Shown piece after piece: positions 8,571 through 18,009 of a DNA stretch of 64,000 bases (within the stretch, counting starts at the first letter, position 1; every line of letters begins with the position of its first letter). A model generated the notes under the pieces. The model ran no database searches. It was not told where the DNA came from and worked only from the letters and a program-made list of their open reading frames with translations. Both the position numbers and the translations under genes were made by a program. Source of the stretch: Lachnospiraceae bacterium (GTDB lineage Bacteria > Bacillota > Clostridia > Lachnospirales > Lachnospiraceae); assembly GCA_029006155.1 (NCBI GenBank), contig JAQXGF010000027.1:118491-182490 (forward strand), read 5' to 3'.

Positions 8571-9445
8571 CCCTTGATCCCTCCTCTGGAGACGCCCGCC
8601 ATGACCTTATTCCGGAAGACCAGAAACAGGACGATGAGCGGAGCGGAAATCACGACAACAGCCGCCATCATAGCTGGAATGTTTTCCCGGCCAAAGCCGT
8701 TTTCCCGGATCTCCTGAATGCCGTTCGAGACGAGATAGTAGTTCGGATCGTCGGTGATCAGACGCGGCCAGACGTAGGAGTTCCAGCACTCGATGACCTT
8801 CAGGATCGTGACGGTGATCAGGGTCGGACGGCAGATCGGCATGAGCACGCGCAGCAGGTATTTCAGATCCGAGGTACCGTCGACCTTTGCGGCGCGGTAG
8901 AGCTCATCCGGCACCTGCTCGAAATTTTCCTTCAGAAGATAAATGTAAAAGACGGAGGTGATCGAAGGCAGGATCAGGCCGGAAAAGGTGTTGCGCATAT
9001 TCAGGTTCGTGATCGTGACGAAATTTGTGATGATGACAAGCTCATTCGGGATCATCATCAGGGAGAGAAAGAGCGTAAAAGTCAGATTCTTCCCGGTGAA
9101 TTTCAGACGTGCAAAGGCAAATGCCGCGAGTGTGATGACAAGGAGCATCGCAGCGGTCGTCACGACCGTAAAAAATACCGTGTTGGCGAGATAGCGGCCG
9201 AGCGGGACAGCAGTAAAAGCGTCCTGATAGTTCTGCAGGGTGGGGTGTAAAGTGAAAAAGGAGGGCGTATGTTCTGCGTTGTAGCTGCCATAGCTTTTCA
9301 CAGAGGTGAGCAGCATCCAGTAAAAAGGAAACAGGACGATGACGGCCCATAAGAACAGCAGAACGTAGACGAGGATGTTTCGCAGCACCCCCTGCTGCCT
9401 TTCGGCGCGTATGGTCTTTTGGTAATCAGTTGTTTGCTTTTCCAT
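8567..9445 (-). CDS. Carbohydrate ABC transporter permease, MalG/UgpE type
   Basis: The 292-residue protein has about six membrane helices and the EAA motif (YRAAKVDGTSDLKYLLRVL, about residues 185-205) that docks the ATPase. It pairs with the MalF-type permease whose 3' end it overlaps by 20 bases, indicating translational coupling. Both permeases and the binding protein form a sugar importer powered by the ATPase encoded at 10347-11453. Confidence 0.92.
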   Translation of the reverse strand: MEKQTTDYQKTIRAERQQGVLRNILVYVLLFLWAVIVLFPFYWMLLTSVKSYGSYNAEHTPSFFTLHPTLQNYQDAFTAVPLGRYLANTVFFTVVTTAAMLLVITLAAFAFARLKFTGKNLTFTLFLSLMMIPNELVIITNFVTITNLNMRNTFSGLILPSITSVFYIYLLKENFEQVPDELYRAAKVDGTSDLKYLLRVLMPICRPTLITVTILKVIECWNSYVWPRLITDDPNYYLVSNGIQEIRENGFGRENIPAMMAAVVVISAPLIVLFLVFRNKVMAGVSRGGIKG

Positions 9446-10331
9446 AGTATACCTTTCTCCTGCTGACCAGAAGGTTGATGCAGGTGATTGTCAGTACGAT
9501 GATAAAGAGCAGGATCGCCGCAGCCGATGCATAGGACGGGTAGCCGCCGCCTTCGCCGTAGAGCATATCATAGACATAGCCGACGATCGTATTCATCCCG
9601 GCGGCGTTTAGATTTGTGCCGAACAGTGCGACTGCATCGCTGTATGCCTTGAACGCGCCGATAAAACCGGTGATGACCAGGTAAAAGATCATCGGGGAGA
9701 TCATCGGAAGCGTAATGCGCATGAAAATGCGAAAACGTGATGTACCATCGACACGGGCTGCATTGTAGTAGCTCTGATCGACCGAGGCAAGTGCACCGGT
9801 CAGGATCAGGATCTTGAATGGCATGACGACCCAGATCGTGTAAAAGCACAGGACGAACATTTTTGCCCAGTACGGCCCGTCGATGAAATCCACCGGCCCT
9901 GCGCCAAACCACGCAAGCATGAGGTTGATCAGTCCGTCGGTGTAGGGCGTTTTCTTGAACAGGATCATAAAGACCAGTCCGACTGCCAGTGTGTTCGTGA
10001 CATAGGGCAGAAAGTAGATGGTCTGAAAGGCCCGGCGCAGTGGTTTGATGGAACTTAAGGCTGCCGAGATCAGCAGAGCCAGCAATGTGGAGAGCGGCAC
10101 GGTGATGATCACGAGCAGAAACGTATTTTTGATGGCCTGCAGGAAGTACGGATCGTGCAGGACGTAAGAGTAGTTGTACCAGCCGATGCCGTAGTAAGTC
10201 TGGGATGCAGAATTGTACCCTTCCTCGAACGAGTAGATGAACACGTCGATGAGCGGGTAAACGAGAAAGAATCCCAGAAACAGAATTGCCGGCAGCAGGT
10301 ACAGCCATGCTTTGAAGCTTTTCTTTTCCAT
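9426..10331 (-). CDS. Carbohydrate ABC transporter permease, MalF/UgpA type
   Basis: The 301-residue protein has a short cytoplasmic N-terminus, six predicted helices and the EAA motif (YNAARVDGTSRFRIFMRITL, about residues 190-210). It is the first permease in the order ATPase, MalF-type, MalG-type, binding protein. Its start lies 15 bases after the ATPase stop, and a GGAG-like site (AAAGGAGTCATC) precedes it. Confidence 0.92.
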   Translation of the reverse strand: MEKKSFKAWLYLLPAILFLGFFLVYPLIDVFIYSFEEGYNSASQTYYGIGWYNYSYVLHDPYFLQAIKNTFLLVIITVPLSTLLALLISAALSSIKPLRRAFQTIYFLPYVTNTLAVGLVFMILFKKTPYTDGLINLMLAWFGAGPVDFIDGPYWAKMFVLCFYTIWVVMPFKILILTGALASVDQSYYNAARVDGTSRFRIFMRITLPMISPMIFYLVITGFIGAFKAYSDAVALFGTNLNAAGMNTIVGYVYDMLYGEGGGYPSYASAAAILLFIIVLTITCINLLVSRRKVYYGKANN

Positions 10332-10346
10332 AGTAAGATGACTCCT

Positions 10347-11453
10347 TTATTCTGCTTTCGGAAAACGGATCCGCTTGCCGGATTCTTTTTCAAACAGGAA
10401 TACTTTTGACGGCTTTAAGGAAAAACGAATCGTCTTCGCGGTCGTATCGATCGGTGTCTCCGCGGTGATGATCGAACGGATCGAGGCATTTTCACTGTTT
10501 ACATGGTTTGATACGACGCTGATGTCGCGCCCCATGACTTCGACGCCTTCGAACGTACAGCATAAGGGGCCATCCGGGGTCGGGATAAAGCCCTCCGGAC
10601 GGATGCCGACGAGGACCTCCTGATCCGGAACGTCCGGGACGGTGAGCACGGCATTTTCTCCGATGAGCAGCTGCTCCGAACATACTTTGCCGGAGAATAC
10701 GTTGATTGGAGGGGTGCCGAGAAACTTTGCGACGAAAAGATTCGCCGGATCGTCATAGACGTCCTGCGGCTTCCCGATCTGCTGCACGACACCTTTGCAC
10801 ATCACGACGATCAGGTCGGAGATGCTCATCGCTTCATCCTGGTCGTGCGTGACGAAGACGGTCGTGATCTTTGTCTCCTGCTGGATACGCCGGATCTCTT
10901 CGCGGGTCTGCAGCCGCAGCCGGGCATCCAGGTTCGAGAGCGGTTCGTCTAAGAGGAGGACGCGCGGCATTTTTACGAGTGCACGGGCGATCGCCACACG
11001 CTGCTGCTGTCCGCCGGAGAGCTCTGCAGGCCGGCGCTCCATCAGTTCCTCGATCTGTACGAGACGGGCGGCAGTCTTTGCGCGCTCGTTCATGGCAGAC
11101 TTGGTCAGCTTGTCTTTTCCTTTTAAATTCTGCAGTGGAAATAAAATATTCTGGCGCACCGTCAGATGCGGATAGAGGGCATAGTTCTGAAAGACCATGC
11201 CGACGCCGCGCCGCTCCGGCGGAAGTGCTGTGACATCCTCGTCGCCGAACAGGATGCGGCCGTCCGTAGGGGAGAGCAGTCCGCAGAGCAGATTTAAGGT
11301 GGTACTCTTGCCGCATCCGGACGGGCCGAGCAGCCCGATCAGCTTGCCATCCGGGATTTCGAAGTTGAAGTGATCGACAGCCACGACCTCAGACGGCTCT
11401 TTTTTGCTCCGTCCGGGGAAGGTCTTGGTCAGATCCTGCAATACAATTTTCAT
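10347..11453 (-). CDS. Carbohydrate ABC transporter ATP-binding protein, UgpC/MsmX type
   Basis: The 368-residue ATPase has Walker A (GPSGCGKST), the Q-loop (VFQNYALYPH), signature LSGGQQQR, Walker B (VLLLDEPLSNLD) and a C-terminal TOBE domain (about 280-365) typical of CUT1 sugar importers. The start at 11453 matches the family (MKIVLQDLTKTF) and has AAGGAG 12 bases ahead; the longer frame to 11501 has no site. MsmX-type ATPases can serve several importers, but this one is encoded with its own permeases. A promoter sits 80-100 bases upstream. Confidence 0.93.
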   Translation of the reverse strand: MKIVLQDLTKTFPGRSKKEPSEVVAVDHFNFEIPDGKLIGLLGPSGCGKSTTLNLLCGLLSPTDGRILFGDEDVTALPPERRGVGMVFQNYALYPHLTVRQNILFPLQNLKGKDKLTKSAMNERAKTAARLVQIEELMERRPAELSGGQQQRVAIARALVKMPRVLLLDEPLSNLDARLRLQTREEIRRIQQETKITTVFVTHDQDEAMSISDLIVVMCKGVVQQIGKPQDVYDDPANLFVAKFLGTPPINVFSGKVCSEQLLIGENAVLTVPDVPDQEVLVGIRPEGFIPTPDGPLCCTFEGVEVMGRDISVVSNHVNSENASIRSIITAETPIDTTAKTIRFSLKPSKVFLFEKESGKRIRFPKAE

Positions 11454-11528
11454 AATTTTTCTTTTCTCCTTATACTGAAAAGAAACCGGGCATTGCTGCA
11501 CCGGAAGGATTCAGGTATTTTCTGGATT

Positions 11529-11557
11529 ATTATAGCGGATTTTTGTGCGGGTCACAA
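11529..11557 (-). promoter_or_regulatory. Predicted promoter of the sugar ABC importer operon
   Basis: On the minus strand, TTGTGA (11552-11557) and TATAAT (11529-11534) are separated by 17 bases. It reads into the ATPase gene at 11453. Confidence 0.7.
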
Positions 11558-11564
11558 GCCATAT

Positions 11565-12350
11565 CTATAAAAAGAGCTGCAGCAGCCGTGTCCGGTCGAG
11601 TACGAAGATCGACACATCCATGAACAGATGTGCGAGCAGTGTGCTTAAGATCACGCCGTTGGAGGTGAGCAGAAAGCCGGTGTGAAATCCATACCAGCAG
11701 ACAAAGGCGGAATAACCGCCCATCAGCGCGAGCAGGGGCAGATTGATGAGTACGCCCTGAACCGTGGAGCAGAAATCACGCCAGGTAAAGTCAAAGTAAA
11801 TGAAACGTCCGACCGCAAGCGTGATGAAATACAAAATCAGTGCGTCATAGTTGTCATCCAGATAAATGAATTTGATATACAGAAGAATGAGTACGATGTA
11901 AAATGAGGACACAAGCCGGATGGATGCTTTCTGATCCGGTGTGATACAGCGCAGTGGGACAAGCGCCCGGTCGAGCCAGCCGTTTAAGATGACGGAGCAG
12001 GCGAGAAAGACCAGCAGAATGAAGTCCTGGTATTTCTGCCAGTATATGGACACCCCTGGAATTTTTTCGTCAATGATGTAATAGAGCGAGAGAAACATCA
12101 GGATCGAGGTACTGCAAAAGACCATCTCAAAAAATCGCTCGATCAGGTTGTACTCCCGTTTGCGATGACGGCTGTGGATCTGCCGAATCGTCCGCGGCGA
12201 GTAGTCGGCGGCATTCAGCTTCTGATGCACCTGGATTTTGGCAGTGATCAGAACGATGGCGAGCACGACGATGAGACCGAGAAACGACAGCAGCAGAAAC
12301 GGAGCCGCACTCTTCGGATCGAAGTAGTGAGAGATGTAGTAAGATTTCAT
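11565..12350 (-). CDS. Conserved polytopic membrane protein of unknown function
   Basis: The 261-residue protein has about six hydrophobic helices (near 18-38, 82-102, 112-130, 145-165, 172-190, 205-240), separated by a basic cytoplasmic loop (RTIRQIHSRHRKRE, about 52-66). AAGGAA precedes the ATG. I do not recognise a family with certainty. It is transcribed in the same direction as the sugar importer but the promoter of that importer lies at its 3' end, so they are probably separate transcripts. Confidence 0.65.
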   Translation of the reverse strand: MKSYYISHYFDPKSAAPFLLLSFLGLIVVLAIVLITAKIQVHQKLNAADYSPRTIRQIHSRHRKREYNLIERFFEMVFCSTSILMFLSLYYIIDEKIPGVSIYWQKYQDFILLVFLACSVILNGWLDRALVPLRCITPDQKASIRLVSSFYIVLILLYIKFIYLDDNYDALILYFITLAVGRFIYFDFTWRDFCSTVQGVLINLPLLALMGGYSAFVCWYGFHTGFLLTSNGVILSTLLAHLFMDVSIFVLDRTRLLQLFL

Positions 12351-12438
12351 GGAAATTCCTTCTTTCGATGACTGGTTATCTGTATATCAAGGCATATCGC
12401 ACATGTATTCTAACAAATAACCAGTCGAATGTCCATGC

Positions 12439-14055
12439 TTACATCATATACTTGTGAATGGTCGCTTTCGTGCTTCCCTTTCCCGCGATCATCTCGCGGA
12501 ACATCCCCTCGATTTTTTCACCGAGTCCTGCTTTGTAAAGGTCGATGAAAAATACTTTTTCATTTGAGAGAATCGGGTGAAGCTGATCGGTCAGGCTGGA
12601 TGGATCTCCAAATACGACAGAAGAGAGTGCTGCCTGGATTTCCGGCACCATCGGATCCGGAGCGAGCTCATAGGTATTTCCCATGTCGTCGATGCCGAGC
12701 ATATAGCGCAGCCAACCGGCGATGCCGAGCGGGATCGCGGTCAGGCGTTCGGCGCTGCCATATTTTTTCACGTACGCCTTGATCGTCTCACCGAAGCGGA
12801 CACCAACGCCCTGTGAAGTATCGGTGGCAAGTCGCAGGTTTGTATCGCCGAGATACTCGTTCGGGAAGCGGTCGGTAAAAAGCTCATCGGTAAATGCCTT
12901 CGGGGAGAGGATTTTCGGATCCTCGACCATCGGCAGTCCCTCATCATAAGCGACCATACGCGCCATTTTCATCATATCCGGATCGGTATTGAGCATTTTG
13001 GCATAGAGCTCCTCGCCGAGTACGACACCGACCGGGCCGGTCGCGGAATGCACCGGATTGAGGCAGGCCGTGACCTTCATGCGCTCTGAGAGATTGACGG
13101 TCGCGCGGTCAGCCAGATAGACGCCGAAGCCTTTTTCCAGCTCCGGACGGCCGTTCGGAAAGCGATCCTCGATGACGAGATACTGTGGCTGCTCTGCGTT
13201 GATGAACGGTGCGATGTAGGTGCGCTTTGAGGTGATGACCGGTGCCATATCCTCGACGCCGAGCGCTTCCAGATCAGCGGCGATCGCATCGCTTGGGCGT
13301 GGTGTGATCTTATCGATCATCGTCCACGGGAAGGAGACCTGCGTCTCATCGCCAAGCCATGTAAGGAAGTCCTCGGTGACGTACCCCTTTTTCTGCCACT
13401 CATCCGCCATCGTGAGGACGGAATGGCGCAGCAAATCGCCATTGTGCGAGCAGTTATCCATGGAGACGAGTGCAATCGGAGTGCGGCTGTCCTGATAGCG
13501 GACATAGAGCATCGCAGTCAATACAGCCATCGCGCTGGTCGCCTTCTCCGGTCCGTTGTCGATATCTGATTGAATAAATGGAAAATAGATACCGTCGGAT
13601 CCGGCGAGTGCATAGCCCTTTTCCGTGATCGTAAAGGAGACGAGCTGCAGATCTTTGCTGCGGAACACTTCCTTCAGGCGTGCCCAGTGTGCCGGATCGG
13701 AGGACTGTGCCTTTACCGCCTCCGCCATCGAGCCGAGTACTTTGTACGTTCTGGTGCCGTCCGCATGGAGAATGACGCTCAGTCCGAGATTGTCATAGGG
13801 GGTGTAAATTTTATCTACGACATCATAGTCGAATGTCTCGATGCAGGTCAGGCCACGGTCGAGTACCCCGGCTTCCAGCAGTCCGTCGGCGATACCGCCG
13901 ATGAAGATACGGAAAATGTTTCCGATGCCGAAGTGTGCCCAGCGCGGTGCCTGCTTTGCTTTTTCTGAAACAGCGGCAACATCATAGCCCGGCAGTAAAA
14001 TTCCGGCCTTCTGAAATGCGGCAGTGTCTTTGATTCCTTCCAGTGTCAGTTTCAT
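12439..14055 (-). CDS. Mannitol dehydrogenase family oxidoreductase (UxuB/MtlK-like)
   Basis: The 538-residue protein carries the N-terminal NAD-binding motif of long-chain mannitol dehydrogenases (HFGIGNIFRIFIGGIADGLL, about 41-60) and the C-terminal helical domain with GIAGWLRYMLGID (about 450-462). The family interconverts ketoses or fructuronate/tagaturonate with polyols or aldonates using NAD(P)H. Whether this one acts on fructuronate or fructose cannot be read from the sequence. GAGGAGGT precedes the ATG, and a consensus promoter lies about 60-80 bases upstream. The neighbouring sugar importer and LacZ suggest use in sugar catabolism. Confidence 0.85.
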   Translation of the reverse strand: MKLTLEGIKDTAAFQKAGILLPGYDVAAVSEKAKQAPRWAHFGIGNIFRIFIGGIADGLLEAGVLDRGLTCIETFDYDVVDKIYTPYDNLGLSVILHADGTRTYKVLGSMAEAVKAQSSDPAHWARLKEVFRSKDLQLVSFTITEKGYALAGSDGIYFPFIQSDIDNGPEKATSAMAVLTAMLYVRYQDSRTPIALVSMDNCSHNGDLLRHSVLTMADEWQKKGYVTEDFLTWLGDETQVSFPWTMIDKITPRPSDAIAADLEALGVEDMAPVITSKRTYIAPFINAEQPQYLVIEDRFPNGRPELEKGFGVYLADRATVNLSERMKVTACLNPVHSATGPVGVVLGEELYAKMLNTDPDMMKMARMVAYDEGLPMVEDPKILSPKAFTDELFTDRFPNEYLGDTNLRLATDTSQGVGVRFGETIKAYVKKYGSAERLTAIPLGIAGWLRYMLGIDDMGNTYELAPDPMVPEIQAALSSVVFGDPSSLTDQLHPILSNEKVFFIDLYKAGLGEKIEGMFREMIAGKGSTKATIHKYMM

Positions 14056-14109
14056 ATTGTTTTTACCTCCTCCTAGCGTAAAAATAATTTTGTAAAACCA
14101 CTTGACATT

Positions 14110-14138
14110 ATTATAACACGTTTTGGATCTGAGTACAA
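14110..14138 (-). promoter_or_regulatory. Predicted promoter of the mannitol-dehydrogenase-family gene
   Basis: On the minus strand, TTGTAC (14133-14138) and TATAAT (14110-14115) are spaced 17 bases. It lies between the lacZ terminator and the gene, so the two genes are separately expressed. Confidence 0.75.
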
Positions 14139-14175
14139 TAAAAATTATGAAAACTGTTTGCCGTATTGCCAGATG

Positions 14176-14218
14176 AAAAAAAAGAGATGCCTCTAACTTT
14201 TACCGTTGAGGCATCTCT
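14176..14218 (-). terminator. Intrinsic terminator after lacZ
   Basis: AGAGATGCCTC (14183-14193) and GAGGCATCTCT (14208-14218) are perfect complements. The A-run at 14176-14183 reads as a T-run on the minus strand. Confidence 0.9.
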
Positions 14219-14291
14219 ATTACGATAGATGCTGATACAAGCCAAACCATCGCTGCGTATTACGCTACACCATGGATGGGTGAAAGAAACT

Positions 14292-17200
14292 TCAGCACTG
14301 CGGTACCAGGCGGAACGCAAAGGTAAATGCTGTCTCGTCCAGCCGGTATTTTTCGAGCAGTTCCGGGCCACAGCTGTTGGAGCCGATGCCGTTCTGGCGA
14401 TAATCGATGCAGAGAACCGTGTGGCCGGACTCTTCCAGTTCATAATTATGGGCCTTTTTCGTCAGTTCTTCTTCGGTGTAGACGGAGGCGTTGAATGAGA
14501 ACGGAACGGCGCTCGCGGCGGTCAGTGACACATCTGTGCTGCCGAGTGTCACGTAGTCACAATCGTAATGGCTTCCATTTTCCTGCGGGCGCAGATAATC
14601 CTCATGCATCGCACGGACATCAGAAGAGAAGCAGCCGTGATAGCCGGCGCGCCGCTTGTCGATGTAGCTCTCGAACGGTCCGATGCCAAAGTAGTCGACC
14701 CGTGTCAGTTCCTTTGGAAGGAAGAGCCGGATACCAAAGCGCGGCAGCATCGGGAAGATCGGATCGCGGGTCACAGCAAGAGAGACATCGATGGCACCAT
14801 CGGCGGTGATGGTGAATACGGCCTGCATATTCAGGATCCGCTGGATGTAGCAGGCGGACAGAGAGAGCGTCGTGTGGATTTGTACGTTCTGAGCATGCTC
14901 ATCCATCTGTACGTCGGTCTGGTAGCTTCTCGTCATCGTACGGTTAAACTGAGCCGTCTGCCATTCATTTTTGATGTTACGGTCATTGTCGGTCGGAGCA
15001 CGCCAGATATTGTACTCCATCGGACGGTCGAGCAGGGACTGATTTTTGTATACCATCTTTGTAAAGACGCCGATGAGCTTGTCGTAGGTGTAGCAGAACT
15101 CCGGCGAGGAGATGGTAAGGTAGTGGTCATCCTGCGTGATGCTCAGTGCCTTTGCAACCGTTGCGGATGTCTTTGGCGCTGCGAGCAATGCGAGTGTTTT
15201 CTGATTGCGGCTATCCTCCGATGCAAGGGGCAGCTCATCAAAGCCGAGCAGATGTCCGGATGGAACGAGTGGCAGCGCTGCGGATTGAAGGTAGGAGAGC
15301 TTCAGGAAGCCTTTTCCGGTAGTAATCTCTGGCAGCGGCAGCGAGATTTCTTTTTCTGCATGCGGTGCAAGGTCAAGCACCTCCGGATCATCGATCGTGC
15401 CGGAGGTGAGCAGCGCACCATCTACCGTCACCTCATAAGAGAGTGTGAGCAGATCCTTCAGATTGGTGAAATCCATGTAGTTGTGCAGCACTGCCTTTCC
15501 GGTAGATGCGTCAAAGGAAACGACGCGAACCGGGCGGAAGACATTTTTAAATTCCATCAGGCCGGTGTGCGGGGTACGGTCCGGGTAAACGAGACCATCC
15601 ATACAGAAATTGCCATCATGCGGATATTCTCCATGGTCGCCGCCGTAGGCATATTTTTCTTTTCCGTGAATGGTCTTGCCCAGATCGATGGCGTGGTCGC
15701 ACCACTCCCAGACAAAGCCGCCGCAGGCACCGTCGTACGCCTGAATGACTTCAAAATAGTCCTCAAGGTCGCCCGGGCCGTTGCCCATCGCATGGCAGTA
15801 TTCGCACATGACAAACGGCTTGGAACCGTCAGTTTCAAAATAAGCGTGGATGTCCGGGATCGTCGGGTACATCCGGCTGAACAGATCCAGATTGCTGAAA
15901 TCGTATTTGCGCTTGTCCGAGACATGCCGCGCACTTTCGTAATGGGTCAGGCGCGTGTCGTCGAATGCTTTGGTCCATTTTAATGCTTCTTCGAAGGTAC
16001 AGCCGTAAGCGCACTCATTTCCCATTGACCAGATGACGACGCTCGGACGGTTCTTGTCACGCTCCACCAGGCGCTGGGTCCGGTCAAGGGTCGTCTCATT
16101 GTAGATGGGATTGTCTGCGATCGCGATGTTCCAGCTCTTTGAGCGGTGCAGCCAGCTCGTGTCCGGATCGTAGATGTCAGACGTACCGTGGCTCTCATTG
16201 TCTGCCTCGTCGATGATGTAGAAGCCGAAGCGATCGTAGAGCTGGTAAAAATGTGGCGGGTTCGGATAATGGCTCGTCCGGATCGCATTCATATTGTGCT
16301 CTTTCATCAGGATCAGATCCTTCATCAGCTGCGGGATACTGATCGTAAAGCCGGTGACTGGATCGCTGTCGTGCCGGTTCGTCCCGTGGAATTTGACCTT
16401 TACACCATTGATATAGAGCACGCCATCTGTCGCATGGATTTCCCGGATGCCGACCTGCTCGTAGATCGACTCGCCGGCGCAGGTGAGCGTGAGCTGATAC
16501 AGATACGGATCTTCGGCATTCCAGAGATGTGCGTCGGAGATGTCGAACGTCAGTGTATCCGTCGCAGTCTGAGTCGCCAGAACGGTTCCGGATGCGTCTT
16601 TGAGTACAGCCTCTACCGGAAGCGAAGCATGGCGGTAGGTAAAATCGATGTGGATCGTACCATTTTTATAGTCATCGGATGGCAGTGCTTTCAGAAAATA
16701 GTCGCAAATGCCTTCTTCCGGACGGGTCAGCAGATAGACGTCACGGAAAATACCGCTCATCCGGAATTTGTCCTGATCCTCGAAATAGCTGCCGTCACAC
16801 CATTTGACGACGAGTACGGCGAGCGTATTTTCTCCGTCACGGATCAGATCGGTGACATCAAATTCACTCGTGGAGTGGGATACCTGACTGTAGCCGACAA
16901 AACTGCCGTTCAGCCATACATAGAAGCAGGAATCGACGCCCTCGAAGTTCAGATAAGCGCGTGGCGCAGCTGCATTTTTTTCATAATAGAACGTATGTAC
17001 ATAGGCACCGCACGGGTTGATCACCGGGACATACGGCGGATCCATCGGGAATGGATAGCAGTCGTTTGTATACTGGTGCAGGTCGCAGCCGTAGTTTTGC
17101 CATACCCCCGGTACCGGCACCTCCTGAAAGCCGGCGGTATCATAGCCTTCCCGGTAAAATTCGTCCTTCAGGTCGTAGATGTTTTCATAATACCGAAATC

Positions 17201-17354
17201 TCCAGGTGCCGGAGAGCAGCAAAAAGCGGTCCGATGTCTCGCGCTCCTCTGCGGGCAGCTCCCTCGGTGTGGAAGTGGGGATATAGTAAGCACGGTTCGG
17301 GAGCGTATTTTTATGAAGCACGCTCAGGTTCTCAAAGTAATTTGGAACGATCAT
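14292..17354 (-). CDS. lacZ: Beta-galactosidase, glycoside hydrolase family 2 (LacZ type)
   Basis: The 1020-residue protein spans the full LacZ architecture: sugar-binding domain, immunoglobulin-like domain, TIM barrel, second immunoglobulin-like domain and the C-terminal beta-galactosidase small-chain domain. The acid/base glutamate is E447 (SMGNECAYG) and the nucleophile E518 (VMCEYCHAMGNGPG). No signal peptide is present, so it acts in the cytoplasm on imported beta-galactosides. AAAAGGAGGACATT precedes the ATG. The ABC importer and dehydrogenase downstream in the same orientation are plausible partners, though the promoter and terminator between them show separate transcription. Confidence 0.95.
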   Translation of the reverse strand: MIVPNYFENLSVLHKNTLPNRAYYIPTSTPRELPAEERETSDRFLLLSGTWRFRYYENIYDLKDEFYREGYDTAGFQEVPVPGVWQNYGCDLHQYTNDCYPFPMDPPYVPVINPCGAYVHTFYYEKNAAAPRAYLNFEGVDSCFYVWLNGSFVGYSQVSHSTSEFDVTDLIRDGENTLAVLVVKWCDGSYFEDQDKFRMSGIFRDVYLLTRPEEGICDYFLKALPSDDYKNGTIHIDFTYRHASLPVEAVLKDASGTVLATQTATDTLTFDISDAHLWNAEDPYLYQLTLTCAGESIYEQVGIREIHATDGVLYINGVKVKFHGTNRHDSDPVTGFTISIPQLMKDLILMKEHNMNAIRTSHYPNPPHFYQLYDRFGFYIIDEADNESHGTSDIYDPDTSWLHRSKSWNIAIADNPIYNETTLDRTQRLVERDKNRPSVVIWSMGNECAYGCTFEEALKWTKAFDDTRLTHYESARHVSDKRKYDFSNLDLFSRMYPTIPDIHAYFETDGSKPFVMCEYCHAMGNGPGDLEDYFEVIQAYDGACGGFVWEWCDHAIDLGKTIHGKEKYAYGGDHGEYPHDGNFCMDGLVYPDRTPHTGLMEFKNVFRPVRVVSFDASTGKAVLHNYMDFTNLKDLLTLSYEVTVDGALLTSGTIDDPEVLDLAPHAEKEISLPLPEITTGKGFLKLSYLQSAALPLVPSGHLLGFDELPLASEDSRNQKTLALLAAPKTSATVAKALSITQDDHYLTISSPEFCYTYDKLIGVFTKMVYKNQSLLDRPMEYNIWRAPTDNDRNIKNEWQTAQFNRTMTRSYQTDVQMDEHAQNVQIHTTLSLSACYIQRILNMQAVFTITADGAIDVSLAVTRDPIFPMLPRFGIRLFLPKELTRVDYFGIGPFESYIDKRRAGYHGCFSSDVRAMHEDYLRPQENGSHYDCDYVTLGSTDVSLTAASAVPFSFNASVYTEEELTKKAHNYELEESGHTVLCIDYRQNGIGSNSCGPELLEKYRLDETAFTFAFRLVPQC

Positions 17355-17485
17355 AATGTCCTCCTTTTATTCTGTCTGAACATTCTGCCCGGAGCATTTT
17401 TTAACCAAATCAAGCAAGCCACCTGCTTCCATTGCGTGGAGCAATAAGCAGTGGAATTCTTTATGATCCTGCAAGTAGCGAAGTC

Positions 17486-17579
17486 AGCCCCACAGCAGAA
17501 GCCCCGCAGCAGAGGCCCCGCAGCAAAGCTGCAGGGATGAGCTGCAGGGATGAGCTGCAGAGATGAGCAGCAGGGATGG
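17486..17579. repeat. Two adjacent short tandem repeats
   Basis: Three copies of a 14-base unit (AGCCCCGCAGCAGA and variants, 17486-17527) run directly into four copies of a 13-base unit (GCTGCAGGGATGA and variants, 17528-17579). Both units share GCAG cores. They lie in the intergenic region between divergent lacZ and cotJ. The rest of the 17355-17781 gap holds only the cotJ promoter. Confidence 0.85.
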
Positions 17580-17737
17580 ATTGTGAATATCCGCTTCGAT
17601 ACATGCTCGGGCAGGTAGTTCTATCATATAGCAGCTTTTTCGAAACGGCAAGTCTGTTTCTGAGAAAAGATGTGATGATATCGACAAGACAGCGATCAGG
17701 TTCGCAAAGTGGATGGGTCACACATGTTCGGGTGTGG

Positions 17738-17767
17738 GCATATTCTGTAGAGAAAGAATCATTTCAG
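17738..17767 (+). promoter_or_regulatory. Sigma-E-like (mother-cell) promoter of the cotJ operon
   Basis: GCATATT (17738-17744) matches the sigma-E -35 consensus KMATATT fully, and CATTTCAG (17760-17767) partly matches the -10 consensus CATACAMT with 15-base spacing. In Bacillus subtilis cotJ is transcribed by sigma-E, so position and class fit. No sigma-A promoter is seen here. Confidence 0.5.
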
Positions 17768-17781
17768 AGGATGGAGTTGTT

Positions 17782-18009
17782 ATGCCTGAACTGAGAGCTT
17801 CAGACTGCGGCTGTACTCCGGCTTTTTCCGGGGGAGAGGTAGCTGCAATCTATCATCATTTATATGAAGCAAATGCCCCGCTTGCGATGGGCTATGTACC
17901 GTTTCAGCACTGGGAACAGCCGATCGAGCGTGCCAGAGCGCTGCAGTACGGGACAATTTTCCGTGAACTTCATAAACCATTTTGCGGGAAAGGAGGGCGC
18001 AGAGTATGA
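17782..18009 (+). CDS. cotJA: Spore coat-associated protein CotJA
   Basis: The 75-residue protein has the CotJA core: PLAMGYVPFQHWEQPIERA followed by GTIFRELHKPF. CotJA is a small inner-coat component made in the mother cell and assembled with CotJC. The start at 17782 gives a family-length product; the frame is open upstream to 17713 but has no binding site there. The stop overlaps the cotJB start (ATGA), so the two are translationally coupled. Confidence 0.88.
   Translation: MPELRASDCGCTPAFSGGEVAAIYHHLYEANAPLAMGYVPFQHWEQPIERARALQYGTIFRELHKPFCGKGGRRV

Noticed and set aside
14568..15983. 471-residue plus-strand frame, and a similar one at 16146-17447, opposite lacZ
   Set aside because: Both mirror the lacZ codon pattern and have no recognisable domain.
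17486..17579. CRISPR array
   Set aside because: Units are 13-14 bases and directly adjacent, with no spacers and no cas genes.
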